From Gammaproteobacteria bacterium HGW-Gammaproteobacteria-1 (GTDB lineage: Bacteria > Pseudomonadota > Gammaproteobacteria > Thiohalomonadales > Thiohalomonadaceae): 64,000 bases of DNA. Below are positions 62,006 through 64,000 of the stretch, piece after piece (position 1 is the stretch's first letter; every line of letters starts with the position of its first letter). A program made the translations under genes and the position numbers. The notes beneath the pieces are model-generated. The model had not been told where the DNA came from. It saw only the letters and a list, made by a program, of their open reading frames with translations, and searched no databases. The stretch covers positions 62,001-126,000 of the forward strand of contig PGZL01000010.1 in the NCBI GenBank assembly GCA_002840095.1, given 5' to 3'.

Positions 62006-64000
62006 ATGAGGTTCAGGCGCCTGCTCCGGTTCATCCCCCTCCTGGTGCTGCTGGCCGCCGGTGCCGCCGCCTGGTGGCTGCTGGCCACCGAGGCCGGCCT
62101 GGCCTGGGCCTGGGGGCGGACCACGGCCGCCCTGGACGGGCGGCTGGCGGCGGGGAAGGTGAGCGGGCGGCTGCTGGGGCCGCTGCGGCTGGATGACCTG
62201 CGCCTGGAACAAAACGGGACACGGCTGACCGTGGACACCCTGGCGCTGGACTGGCGGCCGGGCTGGCTGTTGGGCGGGCGGCTGGCCCTGCGCGACGTGG
62301 TGGCCGAGGGCGTCAGGCTGGAGCTCGCGGCGGCGGAGGGCGTGGACGCCGCCCCGCCCACGGCGCTGATATTGCCCCTGGCCCTGGCGGTGGAGGACGG
62401 CGTCCTGCGCGACCTCACCCTGTTGCGGCCGGACGCCGCCCCCCTGGCCGTGGACGAGATCACCCTGGCCGCCCTGTGGCGCGACAGCCGCCTGCGCCTG
62501 GCGCCCCTGCGCGCCCGCGGCCCCTGGGGCAGCCTGAGCCTGGACGGCCAGCTAGCCACCGGCCCCGGCACGGCCTCGGACCTGGGGGCGCAGTGGGCGC
62601 TGACTTTCGACGCCGGGCTGATCGGGCTTCAATCCGGCTCGGCGCTGGAGGTGAGTGGCGATGGCCGCGTCACCGGCACCTACGCCGAGCCGCACTTCGA
62701 GGCGCATCTGGGCGCGCCTTTCGCCCTCGACGCCGCCGGCAGCGTGGCCTGGCAGGCGGCCCCCCTGCGCTGGCAGGCCACCCTGGACCTGCCGCCGCTT
62801 TCCCTGGCCGCGGTGCAGGCGCAGTGGCCGGCGCTGGAGCTGGGTGGGCGCGCCCGGCTGTCGGGCAGCGGCACGGACTTCATCCTGGAGGCGGAAGGTG
62901 AGGCGGACGAGTCAGGCACGGGACGCTGGGGCTACGCCGGGCGGCTGGTTTACGCCGCCGCCCGCTGGCAACTGGAACGGCTGGCCCTGACCCCGCGAGC
63001 GGGGAGCGGCGCCGTGGTGCTGTCGGGCCGGTGGGACGGCGGCGCGGCGGAGGCCGGGCTCGAGGCCAGTTGGAGTGGCTTCAGCCACCCGCTGCTGCCC
63101 GGCTGGCGCAGCGACGGCAGCCTCGAGGCCGGCGGCCTGCCGGGCAACTACCGTGGCCGGGCCACGCTGGAGGCCGCGCGGGAAGACCTGCCGCCGGTGC
63201 AGGCAAGCGCCGACTTCGCAGGCAATGCCGACGGCGTGGAATTCCCGGCCCTGACCGGGCAGTGGCTGGACGGCGCCTGGCAGGGCGGGGGCGCCGTGGG
63301 CTGGCGCGACGGCCTGCACTGGCGCGCGCAGCTGGATGGAACCCACGTCAATCCGGGGCAGCTGGACCCGCGCTGGGACGGTGCCCTGGACTTCAGCGCC
63401 GCGGCCGACGGCAGCCTGCGCGACGGCCGCCCGGCGCTGGAACTGACCCGGCTGCAACTGCGCGGCACCCTGGCCGGGCGCCCGCTGCGCCTGAACGGTA
63501 CTGCCCGCCTCGACGATGGACAGCTGGCGGTCTCGCGCCTGGAGCTGCGCAGCGGCAAGGCCCGCCTGTCGGCCCGGGGCGAGGTGGGCGAGGCCTGGGC
63601 CCTGGGCTGGCAGCTGGACGCGGCGGATCTGGCCGGGCTGTGGCCCGGCGCCGCAGGTAGCCTCGGCCTCAAGGGACGGGTCGACGGTCCGCTGCGGCAA
63701 CCGCGCCTGCGCCTGGAAGGCGAGGGCAGGGCCCTGGCCTATGCCGGAACCGCGCTGGCCCAGGGGCGGCTGCGGGCGGACGTCGATTTGGCGGGCGTCC
63801 TGCCCTGGGCCGTCGACCTGCAACTACAGGATGCGGCGCGGGGCGAACAGCGGCTGGAAACGGCACGCCTGCGCCTGGACGGCAGTGCGGCGCGGCACGA
63901 ACTTCGCCTGGACGCGGGCCTGGCCGGCGGCGGCACCCTGGCCGTCCGCGCCCACGGCGCCTGGACCGGAACACGCTGGGAGGGGGAATTGTCCAGCGGG
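62006..64000 (+). CDS. tamB: TamB translocation/assembly protein, 5' part
   Basis: An open frame from ATG 62006 to the right edge (665 codons, no stop). One N-terminal membrane anchor (FIPLLVLLAAGAAAWWLL) is followed by a long repetitive beta region rich in LRLDGxA-type strands, as in the AsmA/TamB beta-taco. The rest of the gene and its C-terminal DUF490 domain lie beyond the window. It spans the periplasm and works with TamA in outer-membrane protein and lipid traffic. Confidence 0.9.
   Translation, partial: MRFRRLLRFIPLLVLLAAGAAAWWLLATEAGLAWAWGRTTAALDGRLAAGKVSGRLLGPLRLDDLRLEQNGTRLTVDTLALDWRPGWLLGGRLALRDVVAEGVRLELAAAEGVDAAPPTALILPLALAVEDGVLRDLTLLRPDAAPLAVDEITLAALWRDSRLRLAPLRARGPWGSLSLDGQLATGPGTASDLGAQWALTFDAGLIGLQSGSALEVSGDGRVTGTYAEPHFEAHLGAPFALDAAGSVAWQAAPLRWQATLDLPPLSLAAVQAQWPALELGGRARLSGSGTDFILEAEGEADESGTGRWGYAGRLVYAAARWQLERLALTPRAGSGAVVLSGRWDGGAAEAGLEASWSGFSHPLLPGWRSDGSLEAGGLPGNYRGRATLEAAREDLPPVQASADFAGNADGVEFPALTGQWLDGAWQGGGAVGWRDGLHWRAQLDGTHVNPGQLDPRWDGALDFSAAADGSLRDGRPALELTRLQLRGTLAGRPLRLNGTARLDDGQLAVSRLELRSGKARLSARGEVGEAWALGWQLDAADLAGLWPGAAGSLGLKGRVDGPLRQPRLRLEGEGRALAYAGTALAQGRLRADVDLAGVLPWAVDLQLQDAARGEQRLETARLRLDGSAARHELRLDAGLAGGGTLAVRAHGAWTGTRWEGELSSG

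Overview
The window reads as a high-GC gammaproteobacterial chromosome carrying the right end of a prophage. The assignment rests on recognised families: AmpD/AmpE, TamA/TamB, gammaproteobacterial-type cobalamin assembly genes, M1 aminopeptidase N and many GGDEF/EAL proteins. A sulfur-oxidiser or purple-sulfur relative is plausible, but this is inference and the species is not identifiable from sequence alone.

Region 1 (1-18214) is the virion-structure module of a podovirus-like prophage, all on the + strand and tightly packed, with repeated ATGA/GTGA stop-start overlaps. The order is scaffold, major capsid protein, small structural protein, tail adaptor, fibre genes, papain-like hydrolase, hub/stabilisation protein, small structural genes, and then a giant 2034-residue protein. 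The giant protein carries a GGDEF-type nucleotide-cyclase domain, a RadC-like JAB domain and what looks like a second, degenerate JAB copy. A 52-codon ORF with its own ribosome-binding site is nested out of frame inside it. A minus-strand small gene and a lipoprotein follow. The prophage stops at the 3' half of a tRNA-Thr(CGU) gene, which is the attR. Integrase, portal and terminase must lie to the left of the window.

Region 2 (18370-28173) is host DNA: a CBS-PAS-GGDEF-EAL protein, nadC, an FKBP isomerase, an AGCS amino-acid/Na+ symporter, an operon of two DUF1538 membrane proteins with a P-II-like protein and a CBS protein, a thioredoxin-like protein, ampD and ampE.

Region 3 (28241-59965) is a dispersed cobalamin locus: cobU, cobT, cobC, cobS, cbiB, cobD, btuF, cobQ, bluB, a second periplasmic binding protein, a PduO-type adenosyltransferase, tonB and btuB, the last under a cobalamin riboswitch. 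It covers uptake, adenosylation, aminopropanol attachment and nucleotide-loop assembly; no corrin-ring genes and no btuCD are in the window. The locus is split by a sensory block (30290-41474) holding a haem-binding GGDEF-EAL protein, a histidine kinase, two paralogous response regulators, a stand-alone CZB zinc protein, a NIT-like PAS-GGDEF-EAL protein and a frameshifted chemoreceptor. A second insertion holds pepN, a CZB-PAS-GGDEF protein and another CZB protein. Four CZB domains lie within 12.2 kb.

Region 4 (60109-64000) holds tamA and the start of tamB.

Many host intergenic gaps, especially in the cob region, are filled by short inverted-repeat elements. Three main families have arms made of degenerate 7-9 bp repeats, and several smaller palindromes also occur. 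They abut stop codons and in at least three genes (the AGCS symporter, cobT, bluB) appear to supply the last codons.
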